Below, piece by piece: positions 8,690-17,591 of a stretch of 64,000 bases of DNA. The notes beneath the pieces were generated by a model. The model was given only the letters and a program-made list of their open reading frames with translations. It did no database searches and was not told the origin of the DNA. Every line of letters starts with the position of its first letter. Positions within the stretch are counted from its first letter, which is position 1. The stretch covers positions 1-64,000 of the forward strand of contig JBKECQ010000015.1 in the NCBI GenBank assembly GCA_047974845.1. Reading direction: 5' to 3'. The DNA is from Aminipila sp047974845 (GTDB lineage Bacteria > Bacillota > Clostridia > Peptostreptococcales > Anaerovoracaceae). Made by a program: the position numbers and the translations under genes.

Positions 8690-9904
8690 CTATATTTTCA
8701 AGAAAAAAGTATCTGGTTTCTCCTCATTAAAACTTTCATTTACCCACATAATTGTTACCAAATCTGTATTCCCTAAGTTCTCAATATTATGTGTATATCC
8801 TGGTGGTATATCTACAACCTCCATTTTATCACTACTCACATAATATTCTATAACTTTTGGGTTATCTTCTATATTTTCTTGAGTCCCATCTTCATTTGTT
8901 AATATCTTTCTAAATCTAATAACCCCATGTCCGCTAACTACAAGAAATTTTTCATTTTTTGTATGATGCCAATGATTGCCTTTAGTTATACCTGGTTTAG
9001 AAATATTAACAGATACTTGTCCAAAACTATCTGCTTTTAATATTTCAGTAAATGAGCCTCGTTCATCAACATTCATTTTTAGCGGGTATGAAAACGAGTC
9101 TACCGGCAGGTAACTTAAATATGTGCTGTATAACTTTTTAATAAAGTCATTTGACATATCTGAGACATTTAAGTTTTTTCTACTCTCTTTAAAATCATAT
9201 AGTGCCTCTGCCAAATTTCCCACAGAAATACTATATTGTTCTTTTATAAAATATATATCATTATACTCTGTGTCTGAACTAATTAATAATTCTTGTCTTT
9301 TGCTTATGAATTTCTCTATATTTTTCGTTTCTTTATTTTCTACATATATGTTTATAATTTCAATTAAACCATTTACTACATCATCAATATATATCAAATT
9401 TAACATCTTCTCTTTATTGTGTATCTGAATTGGCATATCGTTTGCAATATTGTTGCAAAAAGTAGCCACAACAGAATTATAATTTGGTTTACACCACTTT
9501 CCAAAAACATTTGTAAGCCTAAGAGTAATCGTTGGTGCCGTTGTATCCTCATGGTATTGCCTTAATAGTCTTTCTGCTTCTAATTTGCTTTTCCCATATG
9601 GATTGTCTAATGTAGCTTGTGTCGAAGATGTCATTATTAACATGGCCTTGCTATTATTTTTCTTTAATAATTGCAATATTTTTTCAGTGAAATCTGCATT
9701 TCCCACCTTAAATTCCTCTTCGTTAATTGGTCTATTTACTCCTGCTAAATGAACTACTACATCACAATTTTTTACATAATCTTCAAGTTCATATTCATTT
9801 GTATCTCTATTGCAAAAACAGAGATCATTATAACCTCTGTTTTTTAATTCACATGTTAAGTTTTTACCTATAAATCCATTGGCTCCTGTAATTAGTATTT
9901 TCAT
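8690..9904 (-). CDS. capF: CapF/FnlB-type SDR-cupin reductase of UDP-L-FucNAc synthesis
   Basis: 404-residue bifunctional protein. An N-terminal extended SDR domain starts at ITGANGFIGKNL and includes LAGVNRP and NPYGKSKLEAERLLRQY (YGKSK catalytic pair); a C-terminal cupin domain carries DERGSFTEI, GNHWHHTKNEKFLV and PGYTHNIENLG, with zinc-binding His residues. This layout matches Staphylococcus CapF, which works on the CapE product to give UDP-2-acetamido-2,6-dideoxy-L-talose. Compared with the ~369-residue family it has an extra ~35-residue charged insert near residues 185-225 (around ENKETKNIEKF). It lies three bases after capE and before the epimerase, the canonical capE-capF-capG order. 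Confidence 0.9.
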   Translation of the reverse strand: MKILITGANGFIGKNLTCELKNRGYNDLCFCNRDTNEYELEDYVKNCDVVVHLAGVNRPINEEEFKVGNADFTEKILQLLKKNNSKAMLIMTSSTQATLDNPYGKSKLEAERLLRQYHEDTTAPTITLRLTNVFGKWCKPNYNSVVATFCNNIANDMPIQIHNKEKMLNLIYIDDVVNGLIEIINIYVENKETKNIEKFISKRQELLISSDTEYNDIYFIKEQYSISVGNLAEALYDFKESRKNLNVSDMSNDFIKKLYSTYLSYLPVDSFSYPLKMNVDERGSFTEILKADSFGQVSVNISKPGITKGNHWHHTKNEKFLVVSGHGVIRFRKILTNEDGTQENIEDNPKVIEYYVSSDKMEVVDIPPGYTHNIENLGNTDLVTIMWVNESFNEEKPDTFFLKI

Positions 9905-9907
9905 ATT

Positions 9908-10903
9908 CTATACTTCCATTCCATATCGTTTCAAAAGATTTTTCATACCTAAAACATCTAGTTGTTCAGTATTGTGTGATGTGTATGAATCCACCTCAGG
10001 CTGTAATTCCACTCCTTTTTCAAAATACTTATCATAATTCAAATCTCTATCGTCCATAGAAACTCTATAATATCCGTCCAAGTCCTCTGCTTTGACTTTT
10101 TCTTCTCTCGTCAAAAGTGTTTCATAGAGTTTTTCTCCATGCCTAGTACCAATTATCCTTGTAGCTAACTTTTTCTGTTTTAATGCCGCTATTGCCTCTG
10201 CCAAAACACCAATTGTTGCCGCAGGCGCTTTTTGAATAAACAAATCACCCTGATTTCCATTTTGAAAAGCATATAAAACCAGATCCACTGCATCTTCAAG
10301 CGTCATCATAAATCTTGTCATATTTGGGTCAGTAATCGTTAGTTCTTTTCCCTCCATTATTTGTTCTTCAAACAATGGTATCACAGATCCTCTAGAACCC
10401 ATAACATTACCATATCTAGTGGTACATATAATAGGTATTTCATTTCCTAACATTCTAGCTTTTGCCGTAGCTACCTTTTCCATCATGGCTTTACTAATAC
10501 CCATTGCATTTATTGGATATGCTGCCTTATCTGTACTTAAACATACAACATTCTTAACTTCATTTTGAATCGCTGCTTTTAAAGTGTTATCTGTTCCTAC
10601 CACATTTGTTTGAACTGCTTCCATAGGGTAAAATTCGCACGAAGGAACCTGCTTTAATGCTGCTGCATGAAACACAAAATCTACACCCTTCATTGCTATA
10701 TTTATGCTGTCAAAATTTCTAACATCGCCAATGTAGAATTTCAATTTATCATTATTATATTTTAATCGCATATCATGCTGTTTTTTTTCATCACGACTAA
10801 AAATTCTTATCTCTTTTATTTCTGTATATAAAAATCGGTCTACTACGGCATTCCCAAATGAGCCTGTCCCACCAGTAATTAATAAAACTTTATTGTTAAA
10901 CAT
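9908..10903 (-). CDS. capE: CapE/FnlA-type UDP-GlcNAc 4,6-dehydratase/epimerase
   Basis: 331-residue extended SDR of the polysaccharide biosynthesis (CapE/FlaA1) family. GGTGSFG at residues 11-17 binds NADP; IFSRDEKKQHDMRL and FHAAALKQVPSCE are family signatures. The catalytic YxxxK of most SDRs appears as MxxxK (NAMGISKAMMEK), a feature of the CapE subgroup. CapE converts UDP-GlcNAc to UDP-2-acetamido-2,6-dideoxy-beta-L-arabino-4-hexulose, the first step towards UDP-L-FucNAc. The gene starts eight bases inside the end of gmhB, so the two are translated from one message. FlaA1-type pseudaminic acid enzymes are the nearest alternative but do not occur with capF. Confidence 0.9.
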   Translation of the reverse strand: MFNNKVLLITGGTGSFGNAVVDRFLYTEIKEIRIFSRDEKKQHDMRLKYNNDKLKFYIGDVRNFDSINIAMKGVDFVFHAAALKQVPSCEFYPMEAVQTNVVGTDNTLKAAIQNEVKNVVCLSTDKAAYPINAMGISKAMMEKVATAKARMLGNEIPIICTTRYGNVMGSRGSVIPLFEEQIMEGKELTITDPNMTRFMMTLEDAVDLVLYAFQNGNQGDLFIQKAPAATIGVLAEAIAALKQKKLATRIIGTRHGEKLYETLLTREEKVKAEDLDGYYRVSMDDRDLNYDKYFEKGVELQPEVDSYTSHNTEQLDVLGMKNLLKRYGMEV

Positions 10904-11432
10904 TACGAACTCCTTTATCTGCTGGTTCTAAAAGGTAGTCTAAAATCTTTTTATCATAAGACCAGTTTGTATCCTTTAATATCTTTATAAAATCTAATCC
11001 TTCCAACCTTATTTCATCACTATCTTTATCTCCAACCATTACTGATTGCGAGACATCAATGTCTAAGTCTTTAATTGCTTGCAATACCATGCCAGGTTTT
11101 GGTTTTCTGCAATCACATTCTTGTCTATATTTACCATGTCCCTTGTCTGGGTGATGAGGACAATAGTATATTCCATCTATAGCAAGGTCGTACTCGTTAA
11201 TTAATTTTTCTTTCAATGTAGAATTTATCATTTGCACATTTTCTTCATCAAAGTATCCCCTTGCAACTCCTGATTGGTTTGAAATAATCACTAGCAAATA
11301 ACCTTTTGATTTTATTTGAATCAGTAATTCAGGAATACCTTCTATAAATTCAATATCTTTAGGGTCGTCTAAATATCCTTTGTCTATAATAATAGTCCCA
11401 TCTCTATCTAAAAAAAAAGCTTTTTTTTTCAT
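10896..11432 (-). CDS. gmhB: D-glycero-D-manno-heptose 1,7-bisphosphate 7-phosphatase
   Basis: 178-residue HAD-IIIA phosphatase. Motif I is FLDRDGT with D9 and D11. ISNQSGVARGYF follows. The zinc loop typical of GmhB is complete, with C91, H93, C106 and C108 (CPHHP...CDCRKPKPGM), and motif III is MVGDKDSDE. GmhB removes the 7-phosphate from heptose 1,7-bisphosphate before nucleotide activation. It lies between gmhA and capE in the leftward operon. The anomer used (alpha or beta) follows from the partner kinase, here HldE, which points to the beta series. Confidence 0.9.
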   Translation of the reverse strand: MKKKAFFLDRDGTIIIDKGYLDDPKDIEFIEGIPELLIQIKSKGYLLVIISNQSGVARGYFDEENVQMINSTLKEKLINEYDLAIDGIYYCPHHPDKGHGKYRQECDCRKPKPGMVLQAIKDLDIDVSQSVMVGDKDSDEIRLEGLDFIKILKDTNWSYDKKILDYLLEPADKGVRNV

Positions 11433-11444
11433 TTACATATTCCT

Positions 11445-12020
11445 TTATTCTTCACAATGTAGATTTTCGATTAACTCACATAATATATGGATAACTGTAA
11501 TATGTGCTTCTTGAACTCTTGCTGTACAATTTTCTGGAATAACTATAAAATAGTCCGAAAGTGATTTAACTGCTCCACCATCCTTGCCTAAAATTCCAAC
11601 TGTTATCATCCCATTGTTTCTTGCATATTCAAATGCTTCCAAAACATTTCTAGAATTTCCACTAGTGCTTATTCCAATCAATATATCCCCATATTGACCC
11701 AGTGCCTCAACCTGTCTTTGAAACACACCATTAAAATCATAATCATTTGACCATGCAGTCATCACAGCGGTATCTGTATTTAGTGCTATCGCTGATAACC
11801 CTTTCCGTTCTTTTTGAAATCGTCCAACTAATTCTCCTGCCATGTGCTGTGCATCTGAAGCACTTCCGCCGTTGCCACAAATCATTAGTTTTTTCCTATC
11901 TCTTAATGCATTCGTGCAAACTATTCCCACATCGTAAATATTTTCCAGTATTTTGTCGTTATTAACCATTTTCTGATATAAGCTTATATTTGTGTTTAGT
12001 ATTTCTTTAATCCTTTCCAT
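11445..12020 (-). CDS. gmhA: D-sedoheptulose-7-phosphate isomerase
   Basis: 191-residue SIS-domain isomerase that converts sedoheptulose 7-phosphate to D-glycero-D-manno-heptose 7-phosphate, the entry step to activated heptoses. The GmhA signature ICGNGGSASDAQHMAGELVGRF (given here as two overlapping motifs CGNGGSASDAQH and GELVGRF), GISTSGNSRNVLEA and the late EAHITVIHILCELIE, where metal-binding His residues lie, are present. DiaA-like proteins share the fold but would not sit with hldE and gmhB. The upstream gene hldE ends about 50 bases before, and gmhB starts 13 bases after. Confidence 0.92.
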   Translation of the reverse strand: MERIKEILNTNISLYQKMVNNDKILENIYDVGIVCTNALRDRKKLMICGNGGSASDAQHMAGELVGRFQKERKGLSAIALNTDTAVMTAWSNDYDFNGVFQRQVEALGQYGDILIGISTSGNSRNVLEAFEYARNNGMITVGILGKDGGAVKSLSDYFIVIPENCTARVQEAHITVIHILCELIENLHCEE

Positions 12021-12071
12021 GTATTTCTACCTTTTATCTTTCCTTACAAGATCTAATCTAAAATCACTAAA

Positions 12072-13499
12072 TTAATCCAAAGTCTTTATGCGTTCTACTA
12101 TATTAGTTGTAGATTTACCCTTTATAAAAGGAATTGTTATAACTGCTCCACCATTTTTAGTAACCTCTTTATATCCAACAATCTCTTCCACTATATAGTC
12201 TCCGCCCTTTACCAAAATGTCAGGCATAACTTGTTTAATTAACTCAATTGGTGTATCATCCTCAAACAACACCACATAATCTACAAAACTTAAGCCCTGT
12301 AAAATTTCACTTCTCTCTTCTTGGTTTTGGATTGGTCTATTGTCCCCTTTTATCCTTTTAACTGATCTGTCCGAATTCAAGCCTACCACAAGTATGTCGC
12401 CTTGCAACCTTGCTTCTCTTAGATATCTAACATGTCCAGCATGCAGAATATCAAAGCAACCATTTGTAAATACAATTCTTTCACCATTTTTTTTATGATT
12501 TTGTATAATATTTTTTATTTCTTTATCACCTATTACTTTTTTATTAATTTGATATTTTTCTTCAATTTCTTGGTATTTTACAACGGATGTTCCAAATTTT
12601 CCTACTTTTATGCCTGCTGCCTTATTTGCTAGTTCAACATGACTAAAAGCTAGATTTATACCATCAAAGCCCATGGCTACAAACGATAGAACTGTATCTC
12701 CGGCTCCCGTAACATCAAAAACTTCTTTTGCCTCTGATAAAATTTGATATTCCCTATCCTCGTCATCTATAAAAAACATACCTCCAGCACCTAATGTTGC
12801 CAATATGTACTTACAATCAATGCGTTTTTTTAAATTTTTAACTTCAGTAGGTAGTTCTTCTTGATCTATTTTTTTACCATTTAAAAAATTTTCCATTTCT
12901 TTTTTATTTGGTTTAATCAAAGTACAACCCTTGTATTTATTCTCATCGCTTGCTTTTGGATCTACTATTACTGGAATCTTATTTCTTTTAGCTATTTCTA
13001 TAACTCCTTGAGTAAGCAGTTCTGTTAAAAAACCCTTAAGATAGTCGGATATAACTATTACATCAAACTTTCTAACATTAGACTCGACTAATTCTAAACA
13101 TTTATTCTCTAATTTATAATCTATACTAAAATTATCTTCTTCATCAAATCTAAAAATTTGTTGCCCTGTGGATACATATCTAGATTTAGTAGTAGTCACA
13201 CGACTATTATCCCTAGATACAAATTCTGTATTGATACCTCTGTCATCCAACAGTTTTAGAAGATAAGTACCATTTTCATCATCTCCAACTATAGACATTA
13301 TATTTACCTTACAATTATTAGCAACTAGATTATTAGCCACATTAGCTGCCCCACCAGGAATGCATTTTGTTTGTTTGTACTTTAAAACAGGAATTGGAGC
13401 TTCAGGAGAAATGCGATTAACATCACAATATATATATTTATCCAACATTATGTCACCAATTACTAATATATTTTTATTTATACTTTTTTTATCCTTCAT
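12072..13499 (-). CDS. hldE: Bifunctional heptose 7-phosphate kinase / 1-phosphate adenylyltransferase
   Basis: About 475 residues with the two HldE domains in the usual order: a PfkB/ribokinase-type kinase (about 1-315; PGGAANVANNL and the catalytic DVTGAGDT near residue 260) and a cytidylyltransferase-like nucleotidyltransferase (about 340 to the end; FTNGCFDILHAGHVRYL with the HxGH motif, and VGLNSDRSV). It makes heptose 1,7-bisphosphate and later ADP-D-glycero-beta-D-manno-heptose. The frame is open to a TTG at 13505, but the ATG at 13499 is more likely. A ~150 bp gap separates it from the upstream glycosyltransferase gene, the largest gap in the operon, so an internal promoter is possible; I found no convincing one. 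HldD, the 6-epimerase, is not in the window. Confidence 0.93.
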   Translation of the reverse strand: MKDKKSINKNILVIGDIMLDKYIYCDVNRISPEAPIPVLKYKQTKCIPGGAANVANNLVANNCKVNIMSIVGDDENGTYLLKLLDDRGINTEFVSRDNSRVTTTKSRYVSTGQQIFRFDEEDNFSIDYKLENKCLELVESNVRKFDVIVISDYLKGFLTELLTQGVIEIAKRNKIPVIVDPKASDENKYKGCTLIKPNKKEMENFLNGKKIDQEELPTEVKNLKKRIDCKYILATLGAGGMFFIDDEDREYQILSEAKEVFDVTGAGDTVLSFVAMGFDGINLAFSHVELANKAAGIKVGKFGTSVVKYQEIEEKYQINKKVIGDKEIKNIIQNHKKNGERIVFTNGCFDILHAGHVRYLREARLQGDILVVGLNSDRSVKRIKGDNRPIQNQEERSEILQGLSFVDYVVLFEDDTPIELIKQVMPDILVKGGDYIVEEIVGYKEVTKNGGAVITIPFIKGKSTTNIVERIKTLD

Positions 13500-13656
13500 T
13501 TTCAAATACCTATTCCTTTGTTGCCTAAAATATTGATTTCAAACAAATACATGTTTCACTTATCCCCTTTATCTTAATGGCATCAAACTAACTGATACTC
13601 ATCTTCAATTATTCGTTGCTTTTCTAATTTTATTTTATCAACTTATTACTTTTATA

Positions 13657-14661
13657 TTATATAAGAATCGATTCAATTTCATTAATTATAACTTTGCTTG
13701 TTATATATTTTAAGCATTTTCGTTCCTCACATGCAAATAGCTTATCTGTTCCATAACAATATTGGCAGTCTAAACCAGCTGTAATAATGTGATTTTGTTC
13801 TGAAAATGGCCCTACATTTGGACCTGATGCTGCATAATAGGTTATTGTTTCAACATTCATAGCTCCCGCTATATGTATTAGTCCTGTATCTCCTCCAATA
13901 ACTAACCTAGAGGAACTAATTAATGCCATTGATTCTTGAATACTGGTCTTCCCTAAAAAAGAAATTATACCTTTAGCTAATTTATAATTGCCTTTTTGAA
14001 AAAATTCTTTTTCCTGCTTTCCTCCCAGCAATAAAACTTTAAATCCTTTGCATATTAAATATTCAGCAATTTCTATTGAAATATTAAAATCTATACTTTT
14101 AGCATTTACAGTTTTAAGATGCTTACCTTTCCCACATGATACCATGCCTGTACCTACGCATATAGAGACCAATTTTTCACAATTAAAGTCCTTTAATAGT
14201 TTTTTTGATAACTCTTTTATTTCATCCGTTATAGTTAACCTCGGGTTCTTCATCGATGTTTCAATGCCAATTTGATTTAAAATTTCCAAACCTTGCATTA
14301 CGGAATTATTCTTATAATATCGAGAATCTTTAATCGGGTAAAATACCTTTCTGCATCCTATAACATGCATTAGTACTTTACCTTTTTTTAAATTAGTCAT
14401 AGGTGACACAATCCCTATGTCAAACCTTTCTTTTCTCAGTTTATATATTAGGCACAAGAATTCTGCCTTGCTCATATGTTTAAGGTTTAAAAAGTAAAAA
14501 TTGTCCACTAGATTATTGCCGTTAATAACCATAGCGTGTTCAGAAGAAGCCACCAGCATTGAAATTTTTGCATTAGCATACGTCTCTCTCAATTTTTCTA
14601 TCATAGGCTGCATTTGCACAATATCCCCTAATCCATGGTGTATTTCTACTAAAATGTTCAT
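13657..14661 (-). CDS. Glycosyltransferase family 9 (heptosyltransferase-like) protein A
   Basis: 334-residue GT9 protein. HHGLGDIVQMQPMIEKL at the N-terminus matches the GxGDxxxxxP motif of ADP-heptose:LPS heptosyltransferases, and the C-terminal VIGGDTGLIHIAGAMNVETI is the donor-binding GDTGxxHxAxA motif. A Cys-rich tail (CQYCYGTDKLFACEERKC) follows, which is common in the Gram-positive and uncharacterised members. With hldE, gmhA and gmhB downstream, an ADP-heptose donor is the natural inference. AAGGGG lies eight bases before ATG. Acceptor and linkage unknown. Confidence 0.82.
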   Translation of the reverse strand: MNILVEIHHGLGDIVQMQPMIEKLRETYANAKISMLVASSEHAMVINGNNLVDNFYFLNLKHMSKAEFLCLIYKLRKERFDIGIVSPMTNLKKGKVLMHVIGCRKVFYPIKDSRYYKNNSVMQGLEILNQIGIETSMKNPRLTITDEIKELSKKLLKDFNCEKLVSICVGTGMVSCGKGKHLKTVNAKSIDFNISIEIAEYLICKGFKVLLLGGKQEKEFFQKGNYKLAKGIISFLGKTSIQESMALISSSRLVIGGDTGLIHIAGAMNVETITYYAASGPNVGPFSEQNHIITAGLDCQYCYGTDKLFACEERKCLKYITSKVIINEIESILI

Positions 14662-14673
14662 TGTTTTTTCCCC

Positions 14674-15846
14674 TTACTTACTTGGTTCTAAGTATTGAAA
14701 TACATATTCTGGTGAAATGCTTTCTAAACATGATAAGACTTTCCCTTGTTTTCGTCTTAAATAACAGCTTAACTGCTTTTGGCATGTTTGGCAGGTTTCA
14801 TGTGGCATAATATAAAACACTTTTTCTTTTCTAAGTTCCTGTGGATATGGTATAAACTGCTCTATATAGCTACCTGCTGATATTACATATGTAGGAACTT
14901 GTAGACAAACTGATAGGTGATATATGCCAGTATCATTTGTTATAACAAATTTAGCATTCTTGCATATATCTATAGTTTTTTCAAGATCAAAAATATTTAA
15001 ATAATCACATGATATTTTAGCATCTTTTAAAAAACGAACGTTATCTTCTGTGGCATTTCCTATAACTATTGCTTTCGCACTACTGGAAGATGATATCAAT
15101 TCTAATAGCTTTTTGACATATTCCAATGGCCAAACTTTTGTTGTGGAGCTTGCTCCTATATTAACGACGTAATATTCTTCACAGATTTCCTTCCTAGTAT
15201 CAACCTCTATATTAATCAATTTTAATTCTTGCTTTTTATTAATTAAATTTTGCGTGAACATCCTATGCCTCTCTGCATATAGTCCTCTATTAGTATCTTC
15301 AAATATCGTTATTTTGTCTATAGTTCTAAAATCTGTCCTCGAAATTCCCCTTATTGTGCGCATATTTTTACCCACAGAATAAACACATACTGGATTTAAA
15401 TTTCTTATTAAATTACAATGATATTTACTTATAGTATCTAATGGTAATATTAGAATTTCAAAAAAATTACCGTATTTTGATACTAATTCTTCATCATAAA
15501 GACATTTTTTTGTTTTCCGTTCAACAATAATCAAGTTTTTAATATTATGATTGCATATTGATAAAAACTCCTTGCTATAGCTGTCACATATCACATATAC
15601 ATATTTTTCTTGTTTCTCATAATATTTTATAATTTCCTCTAAATAATACGCAAACAAAAGGAAATCACCCCTCCCTTTGTCTAACGCTATTGCAACATTA
15701 TCTCTTTCTCTAGGTCTTTGCCCTAAAATTTTTTTCAAATTATTGTTTGATTTATATTCTTTTATTTGATACCAATATTGCATAATCATTCCTATTAAAT
15801 TATTATGCAATAATTTTTTTAAAAACAATTTTATTCCTATATTCAT
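14674..15846 (-). CDS. Glycosyltransferase family 9-like protein B
   Basis: 390-residue protein related to GT9. The N-terminal half has DKGRGDFLLFAYYLEEI in place of the usual GLGD loop, and the C-terminal half has VNIGASSTTKVWPLEY and FVITNDTGIYHLSVCLQVPTY, which corresponds to the NDTGxxHLA donor motif. Like protein A it ends in a Cys-rich segment (CQTCQKQLSCYL), perhaps a metal site. It lies 12 bases upstream of protein A and 10 bases after the flippase gene. More divergent than protein A, so the donor is less certain; a second heptose transfer is the simplest guess. Confidence 0.72.
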   Translation of the reverse strand: MNIGIKLFLKKLLHNNLIGMIMQYWYQIKEYKSNNNLKKILGQRPRERDNVAIALDKGRGDFLLFAYYLEEIIKYYEKQEKYVYVICDSYSKEFLSICNHNIKNLIIVERKTKKCLYDEELVSKYGNFFEILILPLDTISKYHCNLIRNLNPVCVYSVGKNMRTIRGISRTDFRTIDKITIFEDTNRGLYAERHRMFTQNLINKKQELKLINIEVDTRKEICEEYYVVNIGASSTTKVWPLEYVKKLLELISSSSSAKAIVIGNATEDNVRFLKDAKISCDYLNIFDLEKTIDICKNAKFVITNDTGIYHLSVCLQVPTYVISAGSYIEQFIPYPQELRKEKVFYIMPHETCQTCQKQLSCYLRRKQGKVLSCLESISPEYVFQYLEPSK

Positions 15847-15855
15847 TAATCACAC

Positions 15856-17406
15856 CTATATATTTTTCATTTTAAACACCTTAGTGACAAGCCCTAGTTC
15901 TTCTATTTTGCCAACTTTCAAACATATCACATAAGCTGAAACTGCTATTATAATTGCTATTAACAATTGTATTATTCTCAGATATATATAAGTAGCTAAA
16001 TAATTAATGACCATTCTATACACAACATAAGAAATTCCTATTGCAATTATTGCAGATAAAATTATCTTAATTAATTTTTGTTTAGACGAAACAATTTGTA
16101 TTTTGGGGTACTTATATTTGATTCCTCCAATAAGTAACACTGTATTACATATTGCTGCAATACTAGTTGCTAGTGCCAGCCCGTTGTGCCCCATAATTTT
16201 AACTAAAATTACATTTAATATTATGTTAATCACAACACTAATTGCTCCAAAAAACATAGGTGACTTCATATCATGAATTGAGTAATAAATCCTAATTGAG
16301 AAATCATTCAACGCTGTAAAAATAAGCCCTATTGCGTAAAATTTAAAAGCTGAACTTGTCATCACAGTAGCAACTTCTCCAAAGGCACCCCTTTCATACA
16401 CAATTTGTATAACCTGATCAGAATAGACCATGGCTCCTAATGCAAAAGGTACCCCCAAAATTACAATAATGGTAATTCCTGTAGAGGTAATGCTATTAAA
16501 TCTACCATATTCCTCCATGGAATTTGCTTGAGTTAATTTAGGATAAATAATTGTTGATAGTATTGTAGTTGTTATTGATATAATCATTCCATTTAGGAGA
16601 GATGCATAATTTAATGCGGCAATACTTCCTTCTACTAATTTGGAAGCTAAAGTCTTATCAATAAAAAGATTAATTGAGGTTATATAGCTACCTATAAAAA
16701 CTGGTAATGCCAATTTTATAAGTGCTTTTGTGTTATCCCCTAAACGAATACTTCTGCAATAATTATATCCGTTTCTTTTGGTTATATAAAAAATAGTTAT
16801 ACATCTAAGTGCATATCCTATAACCGTTCCAAATGCTAGATAGTAATGATTTGTATATGCGCTTATTATTATTCCAATAATAATAGAAATACTTATAAAA
16901 TATCCACTAACAATCTGCGGCAGAAAGATACCCTTATATTGCAAATATGAATCTAAAATAGCCGCTATTGATGAAAATATAATGTATGAAAACAGAACCT
17001 TTATATAAAAGCTACCTAGTGTAGACTTTTCACCAGAAAAACCCTGTGCGCAAATAGCGATAATTTGATCTGAAAATAAAATTCCTATTATTGATATAAT
17101 TAAAGATATAATTAGGAATAAATTAATAATCTGTGAAGTAAATATGTCTCCTTGTTTTTCACCTTCACTCTCACTAATCTTTGAAAATAGTGGCATATAT
17201 GCAATCGATATGGCAGAAATAACCCCACCAAACAATACAGATAATATGGTAAAGGACATCACATAGACATCTACTATATAACTTGTCCCAAAAAATCCAG
17301 CTAGAACCATCTCACGAATAAATCCAATAAACTTTGAACCCATCGTCAATACTACCATAAACATAGCAATTTGAACTGAATTTAACACTTTGTTTTTAAT
17401 ATTCAT
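15856..17406 (-). CDS. murJ: MurJ/MviN-family lipid-linked glycan flippase
   Basis: About 516 residues with roughly fourteen hydrophobic segments, a MOP-superfamily flippase of the MurJ/MviN branch. The N-terminal SKFIGFIREMVLAGFFGTS is the MurJ signature, and later motifs such as VYERGAFGEVAT and YSIHDMKSPMFFGAISVVINI match the family. As first gene of a glycan operon it may flip the operon's own lipid-linked oligosaccharide rather than lipid II; such MurJ-like paralogues are common in surface glycan loci. The frame is open to a TTG at 17424, but ATG 17406 follows an AGAGGAG site (three-base spacing, short), so I place the start there. Confidence 0.82.
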   Translation of the reverse strand: MNIKNKVLNSVQIAMFMVVLTMGSKFIGFIREMVLAGFFGTSYIVDVYVMSFTILSVLFGGVISAISIAYMPLFSKISESEGEKQGDIFTSQIINLFLIISLIISIIGILFSDQIIAICAQGFSGEKSTLGSFYIKVLFSYIIFSSIAAILDSYLQYKGIFLPQIVSGYFISISIIIGIIISAYTNHYYLAFGTVIGYALRCITIFYITKRNGYNYCRSIRLGDNTKALIKLALPVFIGSYITSINLFIDKTLASKLVEGSIAALNYASLLNGMIISITTTILSTIIYPKLTQANSMEEYGRFNSITSTGITIIVILGVPFALGAMVYSDQVIQIVYERGAFGEVATVMTSSAFKFYAIGLIFTALNDFSIRIYYSIHDMKSPMFFGAISVVINIILNVILVKIMGHNGLALATSIAAICNTVLLIGGIKYKYPKIQIVSSKQKLIKIILSAIIAIGISYVVYRMVINYLATYIYLRIIQLLIAIIIAVSAYVICLKVGKIEELGLVTKVFKMKNI

Positions 17407-17459
17407 AAACTCCTCTGTTACCAATATAATGTTCTTCCCCTAGGTGCATTAATCTTATT

Positions 17460-17489
17460 ATTATACCCCTGTTTCCACGTTTATGTCAA
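17460..17489 (-). promoter_or_regulatory. Near-consensus promoter of the glycan operon
   Basis: On the minus strand TTGACA (17489-17484), an 18 bp spacer and TATAAT (17465-17460) stand about 55 bp upstream of the MurJ start. Both hexamers are perfect matches to the sigma-A consensus, so the fourteen-gene operon is probably transcribed at a high basal level. The -35 lies inside ATTTGACATA, which also occurs at the outer end of the neighbouring ISL3 remnant. Confidence 0.8.
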
Positions 17490-17591
17490 ATATTCTCCAT
17501 AAGGAACTTATATTACGCTCACTAATTGTTTATCTGAAAAACGTTATGATTAAAAGACATTATTGTTTAAAGGTTAATGATATTCATTCCC

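Noticed and set aside
2811..17406. Heptose genes as proof of lipopolysaccharide
   Set aside because: No lpx, kds or lpt gene is present in the window; heptose pathways also serve S-layer glycans in Gram-positive bacteria.
17478..17500. A full left inverted repeat of the ISL3 element
   Set aside because: Only the ten-base core matches the right end; flanking bases differ and the core is explained by the TTGACA of a promoter. Kept only as a hypothesis in the findings.
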